NCBI GenBank assembly: GCA_038380435.1
Contig: JAWZYU010000013.1
Span: 64,684,446-64,748,445, forward strand
Origin: Ryuthela nishihirai
Taxonomy: Eukaryota; Arthropoda; Arachnida; Araneae; Heptathelidae
DNA length: 64,000 nucleotides
Direction of reading: 5' to 3'
Shown here: piece after piece, positions 11,283 through 21,375 of the stretch
Position numbering within the stretch: the first letter of the stretch is position 1
Layout of the letters: every line of letters starts with the position of its first letter
Translations under genes and position numbers: made by a program
Notes under the pieces: generated by a model
Database searches by the model: none
Told to the model about the DNA's origin: nothing
Seen by the model: only the letters and a program-made list of their open reading frames with translations

Positions 11283-11581
11283 GAGCTGCCACTACAGATA
11301 GTTAATGTTTTGTGATAGACAGATTTACAGGGATTGGGGAAACAAACATGGTAAGGTTATTTAAAGTGAGAATTCTGTCATGACTAGATGGACTGAGCCC
11401 TTCAGTGATGTTCTTAACAATTAAGTTAGCTCTACTCTCGTTGTTTGCAATGATGATACATCACTGACTTTAATGTTGGTCCCATATCACAGTCTGAAGA
11501 TATTTTGGCCATTTCTAAACTTAAACTACATAAATTTGTAGGGTTAGATGAAATCACTACTGAAATGCTAAGAGACAGTCT

Positions 11582-11878
11582 GGGCTGTTTTACCTCTAAG
11601 CAGCGCTTTTTTGCACACAATGGCATAAATGGCAATGTCACAAGGACCTAAGGAATCAGAAAAGGTTGGGGGGGGGGGGGAGACCAGCTGGATAGCTGTT
11701 GGGAGACAGATGGTGGCCTCCCATCAAGAATGTTCTTTAATGTGCACAGGGTATGGCTCTCCCATACATGGGACCTTTCCAAGCTCATTGGTGTCCCCCA
11801 CTGACCAAGGGCAGGGTAAGGAGTTTTGCAGAGATAAATCTCAATGCTGACCAAGGTGGGACTTGAAGCTGGGAACAC
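11582..11878 (-). repeat. SINE A copy, head truncated
   Basis: Same family as the full copy at 22386-22768, in the same orientation. It starts with GGGCTGTTTTACCTCT and proceeds through the CTGTTGGGAGACAGATGGT and GTGCACAGGGTATGGCTCTC blocks to GGGACTTGAAGCTGGGAAC. The tRNA-like promoter head is lost. It lies inside the RTE fragment and contains a G12 tract. Confidence 0.85.
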
Positions 11879-12400
11879 TTAGAGATGGGAATGTTTCTGT
11901 TATCACAAGGCTGACTGAAAATTTAAATATCTTTTATGATAAAGGCATTGTTCCTAATGCTTTTACTAGAACTGTTATTATCACTATTCTTAAAAAATGT
12001 GATCACAGCTCTTGTGATAACTACAGAGATATCCCCTTACAATGTCTGGATTTTTTCTCTAAAAATGAAATTCAACTTCTGAGCCTCATTGTGAAACAAC
12101 TAATAAATAAAATAGTATATATTACATACTAAAAAAAAGCATTTAATTTGGAACAAAAAATATAAAGATTAAAAGGAGAAAAATGGAAGATAAGTATAAA
12201 AAAATGTTACAAGTTCATTTGTAGTGGGGAATAGAAGGCTCAGCAGGCCTAAACTTTCCTTCATTCTGCTGATTTATCTCTCTCTATCTCATTTGTAATG
12301 ACATTTGAAAACTGATTAATCAGTTTCAAAGAGTTAAATGGTTAAGAAAATGGTTGCTGGACAATTGTGTGGGGATTCAGAAGTGGTAGGGATGTATATT

Positions 12401-12490
12401 TGGGTTGTTTTACCTCTGAGCAGCACTTTTTTTGCACACATGGGCTAAATAACCAGATCACAAGGACCCCAAGGGCTCAGAGGGTAGGGG
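12401..12490 (-). repeat. SINE A fragment
   Basis: Only the tail end of the family is present: GGGTTGTTTTACCTCTGAGC, then TTTTTTTGCACACATGGGCT and an AAGGGCTCAGAGGG block. Confidence 0.8.
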
Positions 12491-12962
12491 ATGCATAAAT
12501 CTGTTTTACCACTTATGCAGATTCTTGAGAAATGTTTAGAGTTTCAAAATCCTTTGACTACTAGCTTTGTAGATTTCCAGAAAGTCTTTTGATTCTTTTA
12601 GCCATCATAATTTGTGGTTGATCATGAGATCGTATAGCATACCAGACAAGTTAGTTACCATAATGAAAGCTCTTTATAATAATACTGAGTCATGTATGAG
12701 AGTTCATAAAGCTCGTAACAATTGATTTTAGCCTTCCTACCAGTGTTTGATAAGAGTGCATTTTATTTTTTTTTTCTCTTTTGTTTCGTTATTGATTATG
12801 CTATGCAGAATTCCCTGCAGGGGAAATTTTTGGGCATAAATGGTCTAGAGAATTTCTGACTTAGATTACACAGATGATTTAGCACTTTTGGCAAATGATG
12901 CTGATGAGATGAACTCGTTCATTTAGATCTCTTGATGAGACTGATAGAATAGGTTTGGTTGT

Positions 12963-13420
12963 TTGGAGTCTTATGGCACATTAGTAACTATGGCTACAAT
13001 ATGCCAAAATGAAATAAAAAAAGAGGGTAAAATATGTGACCCACAACCAAAGATAAAATCCAATGCAGTAAAAAGTAAATGACAAAACTAATAGATGCAA
13101 ATAACAATAAATAGATGTAAAACAATGAACAGATAGATACAAAAAATAAAACCAACCTCGATGTAAAAAAAGACCCTGGTCAAAACCGAATATAAATAAC
13201 AAAGTAAAATTGGAATCTGGTAAAATAACTACTATACTTTAAAAAAAATGGGGAGTGGGGGAGGTGGGGTAAAGATGAATGATCCAATAAGATTATCTGA
13301 GTGTAAGAGGTTTGGGTTCAAAATCGTGAAAGTTAAAATACTGACATTGTTCACAGTTAAAAACAATACAATAAATTAAAATGTGTTTGATAGTTAAAAT
13401 GGTGTCACAAAACTCTTACT
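12963..13420 (+). repeat. Possible jockey-type 5' UTR fragment
   Basis: GTTTGGAGTCTTATGGCACATT...AACTATGGCTACAATATGCCAAA has the GTTT..ATGGC..GCCAAA(C) pattern I associate with 5' leaders of jockey-like LINEs in arthropods. The ATTAGTAACTATGGCTACAA block recurs in inverted orientation at 13917-13948 within the jockey-like remnant. A related scrap (CATGGCTCTTGTGCCATAAA) lies at 35405-35445. The rest, to 13420, is AT-rich without motifs. Confidence 0.35.
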
Positions 13421-15345
13421 TAGGTTCATCATCCACCCATAGAAGAAGAGAACGAGTAAGAAACAAATGATCTAAGAGGAGCTGAGCAAGTACAACTTTC
13501 TCCTTGTGATTCCTGTGAAAACATGACTGCCGTGGTTTGATAATAGATTTGATCTCAAAGAGTTTGTTTGTGATATGTTTGAACCAAGATCTCTGCCATA
13601 GTACCAGAAGTCCAGATATGGAACCGGGAGCAGAGAGCCAGACAGTAGCATTGCAGATACACCTGGTATACACCTGGGATACTTAGTCCAGTTTTGACCG
13701 GCCAAGTGTATGATACTGGTGGAGTAAAGAACATCAGGCTGCTCCTCAGGAAAGGGAGAGGACCAACGATGCTCAATGCCCATGTGCACTTAGACCTAAA
13801 ATGATGTAGGGGTGGTAAAAAGGTCAATTTCCAATCAAAGATAGACCAAGAAACTTTGTCTTCTTCACAACTGGAATGATGTTACCCCCAAGCAGTAGGG
13901 CCAGATGAAGATTGTTTGTTTTGGCATATTGTAGCCATAGTTAGTAATGTAACCTCTCAAGCTGAATGCGTGGAGCTCATGAAGAATGCTGTATCACCAA
14001 ACCATGTTGTATGCTTTTTCAATGTCGAAGAAAATTGGCACCAGGTGCTCTTTTTAAAAAAAATGAATTTCTGATAGCTGATTTGAAGCATATCAGATGG
14101 TCAAGAGTTGACTGATACCTGTGAAAGACTCAAAAGAAGGTTGTGATGTTCTAAATATCAGATGAGTCTGGCATTTACCATTCTTTCCAACACCTTGCAC
14201 ACATAGCTCATCAGCATGATGTGATGATGATTCAAAGGAATCTTGGGTTCCTTTTCTGGCTTGGGAAGGCCAAGACAATAGCCTCCTGTCAGGAGTCCAG
14301 AAACTGCTCCTCAAGAAAAATATGGTTGAAAAGACAGAGCAGTCAATCCTCACTCAGTGGTGAGAGATGTTGGAGTATGGTTTAATGGGCATTAGCTGGC
14401 CCGAAAGCAGATGCACGAGAAGAGAGCAGAACGAGGTGAAGCTCCTCTGCTGTGAATGGTATGCTTAAGGCTCCAGGCCATTTGAGTGGAAGGACAGCAA
14501 AGAGCATTTCACCTTGCCTTTCTGGGCCAAAAACTTGGGGGGAAAAGATGATGACGAAGAGATGAGGGAAAATATTTTCCCCAGAGGGTTGGCAATTGCT
14601 TGCAGATCAGCAATTGCCTCCAGAATCAATAATGAGTGGAACATGTAGTTCCCACCCATCTTCAGACTTTATTACATATGAGCTTAGAACTGGTTGTGCA
14701 GGTGATAGTAGATGTGTATTTGACCCAAGATTCCTTCTGGCTCTGACACTGGATGAAATGGTTTTTCACCTCTCAAGTTTGACACTTCAAAGTTGGGGAT
14801 GTTGAATATCTCTGAGCCTTAGAAACTGCAATGTAATCAGGTTCCACCATGGTTTCAAAAAATGAGGAAACTGTGAGGAATGGTCAAAAGCAGCTGCATG
14901 GAAAATACAATCTGTCATCTCTGCTACTTGATTGACTCCTGGCTGACAGAACAGTGGCCAAATTTATATAGGAGTTAGAAACTACTCCAGTCAGCATATT
15001 CAAGTCTTCATCATGAGCAACACTCAAGCCTCCCCCATTATGGCAGCCAAGATCAAGATGATCCTGGCTGCCATAATGAGCACAGGTGGGTTTGCTCTGG
15101 CAAGCTGTGGTTGTACCTCTGGCATTGAAAACAATGTGGAGGATTTGGAATATATGTCCATACCTTGCAGTGAAGGTATCCTTCTTTATGGCAATCAGCA
15201 GGCGTGGCATGTTGAAAGTATTAGTATCCAAGTGGGTACTAACTTACCATATTGCCATTGCAAAACCCAGTGGACTACTATTACTCCTTGGGTGGAGAGC
15301 TCTGAGAGAATCCTAGAGAAATATTATACATAAATGCATATAGCA
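13421..15345 (-). pseudogene. Jockey-like LINE remnant: ORF1 zinc knuckle and reverse transcriptase
   Basis: On the minus strand, 15300-14950 encodes in broken frames VWTYIPNPPHCFQCQRYNH and KPTCAHYGSQDHL, the CCHC knuckles of a jockey/CR1-type ORF1 nucleic-acid-binding protein. Next, 14440-14090 encodes QHLSPLSED, HIFLEEQFLDS and IVLAFPSQ, the finger region of a jockey-like reverse transcriptase, and 14080-13960 gives IFFDIEKAYNMVW, the catalytic FxDxxKAYD motif with the second Asp changed to Asn. Near 13700-13600 GRSKLD and VSQVYTRCICNAT match the post-RT SKLDYGSxVY region. The endonuclease is missing or unrecognisable. Many stops and frameshifts are present. Confidence 0.65.
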
Positions 15346-15394
15346 GACTTGAAACTAAATTGAAAAAATATTTTGGGAAAGCAAATTTAAGCCT

Positions 15395-15585
15395 TAACTG
15401 GCATAGTGGTTAGGAAGCTAGCAACTGTTCCAGACAAACTTTGTGGGTTGTGTTAGTTCTAACTGAGGCAATGGTCAGTAGTGACTTTGTCTTAGTAGAA
15501 CATGTCCTTGTATGAGAAGGCCTGTAAAAACTAGGAGTAGCTTATAAGATTCTTCTCTGTCCTATATGTTTCAAATAAAAAAAAA
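15395..15585 (+). repeat. Degenerate tRNA-like SINE candidate
   Basis: GGCATAGTGGTTAGGAAGCT resembles a polymerase III A box and GGGTTGTGTTAGTTC about 45 bases later a decayed B box, followed by an AT-rich body ending in an A run. Weak evidence, single copy in the window. Confidence 0.3.
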
Positions 15586-15964
15586 TCATTATATGTGGTG
15601 TTTTGTGAACTATTTATGATGTAAACCATCATCCCAACTGAATGATCTGTGTTTTATTGAATTTATTCACTTTCCTGCTTATAAGCTATTTAGCTTTAGG
15701 GATCAAATGGTAAATGTACAGTATTCTTTACTTTAATAAATAAAAATGAGTTTAAGAAAGTGGCACAAATTTGATATGAACTAGTCTGAATGGTGCTACT
15801 CCTTTGTCTTTATTACCCTATACATTTTTGGGTCATCTTGGGTGTTAAAAGGTTAACCCATTCACTGATGGTGGCAAAGAGAAGGGTGAAATTTCTTACT
15901 TGCTGAGAAACAAAGAGTTTTCCATTTTTATCACTTGAAATAAAACTGACCAGCAGACAACTAC
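15586..15964. other. AT-rich spacer
   Basis: No gene or repeat recognised. Confidence 0.4.
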
Positions 15965-16611
15965 TTAACCCTTCCAGTGTCCAGGCTGAAAGACAGGTTT
16001 CCATCCAGAGGCCAAGCTATTTTCTGCCTATGTTCAGCCAAAAAAAAACTTTAACTTTACAACTTTTTTTATCAAATAACTAATGAAAGGAATTATGGCA
16101 TGTTGTATACCAAATGAATCAACATTTAATTCTGGTTTTTCTGAAATTCAAGTATTTAACAAAAAACACGATATGTTTTATTTTAATAGGAGTTTTTTAA
16201 AGTCATGTAGTAAAAAAATGCATCTGGAAATGCAAATAAAAATTTATTTAAAAAAAACTAATAGAAATTATTATAATGCACATGAATAGAATGGCTATAT
16301 ATTTCTGAATAACAAAAAAAATATTTTTTTGGTTTTAAGTAAATATTTCTCGTTTTATAATTTTTTTCTCGGTATTATACTTTGAGAAAATTCCAGGCTA
16401 TTAGCCAATTGTGCTGAGTCAAATAAACAAATCAAATTTAGAATTTTTTTAAAAAATAACCAATAAACAGAAATAGGTCATGTTATATATCAAATTAAAC
16501 AGAATTTAATTACCAGTTTTATAAAAATAAATAATATAAATAAATTTCCAAGCATATTGATTTTAATAAGCCATTTTCAATGTGATATGGTGAAAAAAGG
16601 ATCGCACTATA
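15965..16611 (+). repeat. TTAA-ended dispersed repeat, copy 2
   Basis: Begins TTAACCCTTCCAGTGTCCAG, the same terminus as copy 1 read inward. It contains the family block ATAACTAATGAAAGGAATTA followed about 385 bases later by a diverged second version, ATAACCAATAAACAGAAATA. The same pair recurs in copy 4 (about 61907 and 62297), so the doubled structure belongs to the family. Confidence 0.6.
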
Positions 16612-17085
16612 CATTAAAACTTCACTTTGGAAAACCTGATGAATAAAAATAGTTAAATTATATATTATTGAAAGGAAATTTCCTCCCAAATAATATAATA
16701 TTCAACCTGAAATGTTTTTTATTTCTTTTAATGATTCTTTTCAGTATGGTATATTCATTAAAACTTCACTTTGGAAAACCTGATGAAATAATAAATATAA
16801 ATAAATACCCCCTCAAGCAGCTGCTTGCCACAGAGGTCTGACAGGAGCCTGTCAGTTTATATGCCATAGTAGAAGGTCTGAGAGGATGGCATGACCTCAG
16901 CAGAAAAACGACACACGGGGCTCGAACCCAGGTCCCTTAGATCAGTAGTCAAGCGCGCTAACCACTCGTCCACGGGAAATAGTTAAATTATATATTATTG
17001 AAAGGAAATTTCCTCCCAAATAATATAATATTCAACCTGAAATGTTTTTTATTTCTTTTAATGATTCTTTTCAGTATGGTATATT
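16612..17085. repeat. 140-bp tandem duplication, second unit interrupted by SINE B
   Basis: Unit 1 (16612-16753) runs from CATTAAAACTTCACTTTGGA to CAGTATGGTATAT. Unit 2 starts at 16754 with the same bases, is interrupted after CTGATGAA by A/T-rich sequence and SINE B (16808-16976), and resumes with ATAGTTAAATTATATATTAT through to about 17085. The two units are nearly identical, so the duplication is young. Confidence 0.9.
16808..16976 (-). repeat. SINE B, tRNA-derived
   Basis: On the minus strand it starts CCCGTGGACGAGTGGTTAGC, a good A box (GAGTGGTTAGC), then CTTGACTACTGATCTAAGG and a perfect B box GGGTTCGAGCCCCG, giving a tRNA-like head of about 75 bases. The body contains CTGACAGGAGCCTG in reverse and ends with CAAGCAGCTGCTTG. 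Related copies lie at 23147-23216 and 27380-27570. Confidence 0.8.
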
Positions 17086-17089
17086 TTAG
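17081..17089. repeat. Target site duplication, left copy, of the intact RTE-like LINE
   Basis: ATATTTTAG precedes the element start TCTGTAAATGG and recurs exactly at 20672-20680 after the (TGA)n tail. Confidence 0.9.
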
Positions 17090-20000
17090 TCTGTAAATGG
17101 TAGCTAGGTAGTCACTGGAAGGAGAGCTATGCACCAATCCCCTGTGATGATGCATAGAACTGGCCAGGCCTAGCACCTAATGTCCGACCCCGCCTTCTCG
17201 TGGTGCGGACCGTTAGTAACTTTCAAAAGAGATACTCTCTTGTGGAAGCGAACGGAAGGGGAGGGCTGCCAGATTAGTGTGGCCTACTGATCTGGACAAC
17301 TATGGCTACTTTTCTTTTTTTCTACCCTGCTGAGGAGTGGTCAACCACACAGGGTCCTGGTGCTGACCATATAAACCTACTGGACTGGACTGATATATGG
17401 CTCTGAGCTTGATTATGGATCCTGATTTTGCTGCACTGGTAAGCTTCTGTGGAGGGAAAATCTTCCGCTGTGTTTTCTGTTTGTTTGTGGGTTGACAGCC
17501 CCAAGTGAATAGATTCACAGGATATGTTTATCAGCTGGTGGATAATCCTGAGCAGAAGTCATCGCAGGCACCTGAACTCTTTGCTTCTATTGGCATCGTC
17601 AAATTCTACATTGGAGGAAGTCTTCCAGTGTAGATGGCTTCAGCCTTTAGTAGTGGGGGAACGGGTCTTTGCCCCATGTCTGCGATTAGGGGGCTGTTTG
17701 ATATTGTCGGCATTCCCTCTCTCAATAAACATAGTTTCTTTAAACATCCCACTAACCATTTTCTCTCCATAGGTAGTTGGAATGTGAGGACTCTGCACAG
17801 AGCTTTTTCTCTTGATGTCCTCACACAAGAATTCCACCGTTATAATTTAGATATTCTCGGCTTGCAAGAGACCAGATGGACAGATAAAGGTCAGATTCTT
17901 AAAAATAATCTTAAATTTCTCTTTTCAGGGAGGGACGACAATAAGCATCACCAAGGTGTGGGTCTGCTTCTCAGCAGACACGCTAGTGATGCTCTCCTAG
18001 GATATGAGTGCATTAATGAAACGTTTCTTCAAGCTAAATTTCAGACAAGCGTTAAAGACCTGAATGTTATCTGCTGTTATGCCCCCACTGAGGATGCCAA
18101 TGAGGATGAGAAGGATAGGTTTTATGAACAACTTCAGGATATTTTGAATTCTGTCAAGAAAGGAGATATTACCCTTGTTCTTGGTGACTTCAATGCCAAA
18201 GTTGGTACTGACTCTGACCTTTGGGGAGGAGTAATAGGCCCTTTTGGTATTGGTAGCTGCAATGGCAATGGGCAACGTCTCCTACAGGTAAGTAAACTCA
18301 ATGGATTCAGAATAACTAACACTTATTACAAACACCGCGACATACATAAGTACACATGGGTTTCACCTGATGGGCTGCATAGGAATATGATTGATTATAT
18401 ATTAATTAACAGCAAATGGGCTAGTTCTGTTAGAAATACCAGGGCATATAGGGGAGCTGAAATTGGATCTGACCATTACCTTGTTAAAAGTGTGTTGCAA
18501 CTTAAACTTAAAAAGTGTTGTGCTAGGGTTAAAAAATTTACTTTTAATACTGAAGCTCTGAAAGATCCAGTTATAGCCAAAGCGTACCATGATAGGTTAC
18601 TTAGTCATTATGACAGTCATGGTTTGCTTACTACTGAAGTTGAGGAAGAATGGGATCATTTTAAACAGGCTTTTTTGGACACTAACAGTACTATTTTAGG
18701 AAAAAAGGAGCAGAAGAGGCAGAATTATCTGAGTGATAAGGCACTTGAGCTTATTTCGGAAAGAAAGAACTGCAGGAATGCCCTTAATCAATACCCTACT
18801 AGTCCTAATAGAAAGCATTACAGAGACCTTAATAAACTTGTAAAGGATCAGTTAGCTGCTGATAAGAATCTTTGGCTTGATGGTTTGGCTGACAAAGCCG
18901 AGGAAGCAGTTAGACAGCACAACAGCAGAGAGCTGTACCAGATAGTTAATGTTTTGTGTGGTAGAAAACGGACAGGCATACAAGGATTGAAGGATAAACA
19001 AGGTAAGGTTATAGAAGGGGAGGATTCTGTCATGGCTAGGTGGGCTGAGCATTTCAGTGATGTTCTAAACAATGTAGTTTGTTCTACTCCCATTGTTTGC
19101 AATGATGATAGATGCATTAGTGGCTTTAATGTTGGCCCTATAACACAATCTGAAGTTATTTTGGCTGTTTCTAAACTTAAACTTCATAAATCCCCAGGGG
19201 TAGATGAAATTACTACGGAAATGCTTAGAGCTGGGAATGTTTCGGTTACCACTTGGATGACTGAAATTCTGAATATCTTTTATGATAAAGGCATGGTGCC
19301 TAAGGATTTTACCAGAGCTATTGTTATTCCTATTTTCAAAAAAGGTGATCGCAGTTCTTGTGATAACTATAGGGGTATCAGCCTACTCTCTGTTCCAGGT
19401 AAAGTTCTTTCCATGATTGTGCTTAATAGAATTAAGAATCTGGTTGACAGTCAATTGCGTGATGAGCAATGTGGATTCAGAAGTGGTAGGGGATGTGTGG
19501 ATCAGATATTTTCACTTAGGCAGATTCTTGAGAAATGTTTAGAGTTTCAGAAACCTTTGGTTGCTAGCTTTGTTGATTTCAAAAAGGCTTTCGACTCTGT
19601 TGATCGTCATAATTTGTGGTTGATTGTGAGATCATATGGTATACCAGACAAGTTAGTTAACATTATGAAAGCTCTCTATAATAACACTGAGTCATGTGTG
19701 AGAGTTGGTAAGGCTTGTAGCAATTGGTTTAGCATTACTTCTGGTGTTCGACAAGGGTGCATTTTGTCTCCTTTTCTCTTTAGCTTGGTTATTGATTATG
19801 TTATGCGAAATTCACTTCAAGGGAAAGATTTTGGCCTTAAATGGGCTGGAGATACGAAAATTTCTGATTTAGATTATGCTGATGATTTAGCCCTGTTGGC
19901 AAATGATGTTGATGAGATGAACTCTTTCATTCGAGCTGTTGATGAGACTGGTAGTAGAGTAGGTTTGGTTATAAACAGAGAGAAAACTAAAGTGATGAAA

Positions 20001-20671
20001 ATTGGTCAGGCAGGCTGTGATTCAGTTAATCTGAATGGTTGCAGTCTTGAGCAGGTGTCACAGTTTAATTATCTTGGGAGCTATGTAACAGATAATGGTG
20101 ATGTGCGGCATGAGATTAACAGACGAATAGGGATTGCTGCCGGGACTTTTAAGAACCTATTGAGAGTGTGGAGAAATAGGCTTATACACCTAAAGACTAA
20201 AATTAGACTGTATAATAGTTTGGTTCTTTCTAGGGTTAGTTATGGTAGTGAAACTTGGACACTTTGTAAACAAGATAACAGGAAACTAGATGCTTTTGAT
20301 TCCAGATGCTTACGCAGTATCTTGGGCATTAGGTGGTTCAACTTTGTAACTAATGATGAGGTTAGGCAAAGGAGTCTGCAACCTCCTTTAAGCAGCATGT
20401 TGTGCAGAGAGAGACTCCGTTGGTTTGGCCATGTTGCCCGTATGAATAATTATAGATTGGCGAATAGGGTTATGAACAGTGTGCCTAAAGGCCTCAGAAA
20501 GAAGGGGAGACCTAGGATGCGGTGGGCAGACAATGTCAAACAGGACCTTGTTAGAATTGGTGTGCAGTGGCCAGATGCAGTAGATGTAGCTCAGGATAGA
20601 CTTGCTTGGAGAACTAAATTGCATGGTCTGGTTGGACCTCTGTAGCCCATGGCTGCTTGATGATGATGATG
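17090..20671 (+). mobile_element. Full-length RTE-like non-LTR retrotransposon
   Basis: About 3.58 kb: a 5' leader (17090-17633), a single large ORF (17634-20645), and a 3' UTR of only about 26 bases ending in CTTGATGATGATGATGAT. The very short 3' UTR and trinucleotide tail are typical of the RTE clade. A perfect 9-bp duplication flanks it. The start TCTGTAAATGGTAGCTA is shared with the second full-length copy at 36289, so this is the true 5' end and not a truncation. The leader contains GTCCGACCCCGCCTTCTCGT and is GC-richer than the surroundings, a possible internal promoter. Confidence 0.92.
17634..20645 (+). CDS. LINE ORF: apurinic-type endonuclease plus reverse transcriptase, intact 1003 aa
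   Basis: The N-terminal endonuclease/exonuclease/phosphatase domain (residues about 45-290) has GSWNVRTL (47-54), the metal-binding Glu in LQETRW (E79), LGDFNAKVG (D185, N187), IDYIL (254) and GSDHYLV (D280, H281). After a linker, the reverse transcriptase (about 510-800) has DNYRGISLL (577-585), SFVDFKKAFDSVD (D648), GVRQGCILSP and the catalytic DYADD (D750, D751). The C-terminal region has FNYLGSYVTD, SYGSETWTL, WFGHVARM and GRPRMRWADNV, the usual tail of RTE-like proteins often annotated as craniofacial development protein 2-like. The chosen ATG follows an in-frame TAG directly, so translation cannot start upstream in this frame. All catalytic residues are present with no stops, so it is probably competent to nick DNA and reverse transcribe. 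Confidence 0.95.
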   Translation: MASAFSSGGTGLCPMSAIRGLFDIVGIPSLNKHSFFKHPTNHFLSIGSWNVRTLHRAFSLDVLTQEFHRYNLDILGLQETRWTDKGQILKNNLKFLFSGRDDNKHHQGVGLLLSRHASDALLGYECINETFLQAKFQTSVKDLNVICCYAPTEDANEDEKDRFYEQLQDILNSVKKGDITLVLGDFNAKVGTDSDLWGGVIGPFGIGSCNGNGQRLLQVSKLNGFRITNTYYKHRDIHKYTWVSPDGLHRNMIDYILINSKWASSVRNTRAYRGAEIGSDHYLVKSVLQLKLKKCCARVKKFTFNTEALKDPVIAKAYHDRLLSHYDSHGLLTTEVEEEWDHFKQAFLDTNSTILGKKEQKRQNYLSDKALELISERKNCRNALNQYPTSPNRKHYRDLNKLVKDQLAADKNLWLDGLADKAEEAVRQHNSRELYQIVNVLCGRKRTGIQGLKDKQGKVIEGEDSVMARWAEHFSDVLNNVVCSTPIVCNDDRCISGFNVGPITQSEVILAVSKLKLHKSPGVDEITTEMLRAGNVSVTTWMTEILNIFYDKGMVPKDFTRAIVIPIFKKGDRSSCDNYRGISLLSVPGKVLSMIVLNRIKNLVDSQLRDEQCGFRSGRGCVDQIFSLRQILEKCLEFQKPLVASFVDFKKAFDSVDRHNLWLIVRSYGIPDKLVNIMKALYNNTESCVRVGKACSNWFSITSGVRQGCILSPFLFSLVIDYVMRNSLQGKDFGLKWAGDTKISDLDYADDLALLANDVDEMNSFIRAVDETGSRVGLVINREKTKVMKIGQAGCDSVNLNGCSLEQVSQFNYLGSYVTDNGDVRHEINRRIGIAAGTFKNLLRVWRNRLIHLKTKIRLYNSLVLSRVSYGSETWTLCKQDNRKLDAFDSRCLRSILGIRWFNFVTNDEVRQRSLQPPLSSMLCRERLRWFGHVARMNNYRLANRVMNSVPKGLRKKGRPRMRWADNVKQDLVRIGVQWPDAVDVAQDRLAWRTKLHGLVGPL

Positions 20672-20680
20672 ATATTTTAG

Positions 20681-20922
20681 ACATGGCTAGTGTTATACAT
20701 GACTTGGACTTCTCACATTCACAGAATTTTCTGAACAGGTTATGAAACAGAAAAAACTTCCTTGGCTGCTTTTTTTTGCTAAACATTATGAAATTTTTCT
20801 TTGGGTGTTGAAGTTTGGCAATCTTGGCTAAGTGCAGAAAGGTTTGTACACCAAAGCACCAGCCCTTCCTGAAACTGCCCTCCCACATGACTGCCGATTT
20901 CCATAGCAAGGACGTCTATTTT
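20681..20922. other. Spacer without recognised gene
   Basis: No gene recognised; the minus-strand frame of 173 aa ending near 20388 is an antisense shadow of the LINE ORF. Confidence 0.4.
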
Positions 20923-21375
20923 GCTTCCATATCCAAGATTCATTTTCAGAAAACGGTACAATCTAAAAGTTTTTTTACTAAAAAAACAAGAAATAATAAA
21001 ATAGAAATTACATATAACCTAATGGAATGTTAAAATATCTGCAACAACTTTTAACCGGCCTCCGATCTAGCATAACTCGGAAAGATCGATAATTCAGCCG
21101 ATCGTAAGATCACTAACTAATGGAAGTAAATCTACAGAAATAAATTTGCTTTTGTATCCAAAAACTCATTTATTTTCAGAAAATGATACTAGATTAAAGT
21201 TTTACTGGAAAAGTAATAAATAATAAAATAAAAATTAACGTATAGCCTAACGCGATATTAAAATATCCACAGCAACAAGTTGTAGGCCGGCCATACGGTA
21301 TAACATAACTATAACACAAATCGATACTTATCAATCGGCCAAAAGATCGCTAATTTCAGAAAATAAATATACTGA
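20923..21375. repeat. Diverged tandem duplication of about 225 bp
   Basis: Shared order of blocks in both units: TTGCTT...ATCCAA, ATTTTCAGAAAA, AAAGTTTT, AATAATAAAATA, ATTAAAATATC, AACAA...GGCC, ATCGATA, and a GATCGTAAGATC versus CCAAAAGATCGC block. Unit 1 is about 20923-21146 and unit 2 about 21147-21375. Similarity is clear but well below identity, so it is old. Confidence 0.6.

Larger units (their letters stand above)
11290..12962 (+). pseudogene. RTE-like LINE fragment, decayed, carrying SINE pieces
   Basis: Homologous to the intact element from the linker (LYQIVNVLCG region, about 18935) to the reverse transcriptase YADD and following helix (about 19975). Stops and indels are frequent. 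A SINE A copy (11582-11878) interrupts the LRAGNVSV segment, unrelated AT-rich sequence replaces part of the RT near 12063-12355, and a second partial SINE A lies at 12401-12490. The YADD region is recognisable near 12860-12900. This is one of the oldest copies of the family in the window. Confidence 0.75.

Noticed and set aside
16900..16976. A functional tRNA gene (good A and B boxes).
   Set aside because: The sequence continues into a shared SINE B body, is repeated at other sites, and lacks a convincing acceptor stem.
17770..18510. The endonuclease domain of the LINE as part of the CNOT6 nuclease, since both have the EEP fold.
   Set aside because: It is in an uninterrupted LINE ORF on the opposite strand with RT following, and its sequence (SWNVRTL, QETRW, GDFNAKVG) is of LINE type.
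20388..20909. Minus-strand ORF of 173 aa.
   Set aside because: Largely antisense to the LINE C-terminal coding region; the frame shows no conserved motifs.
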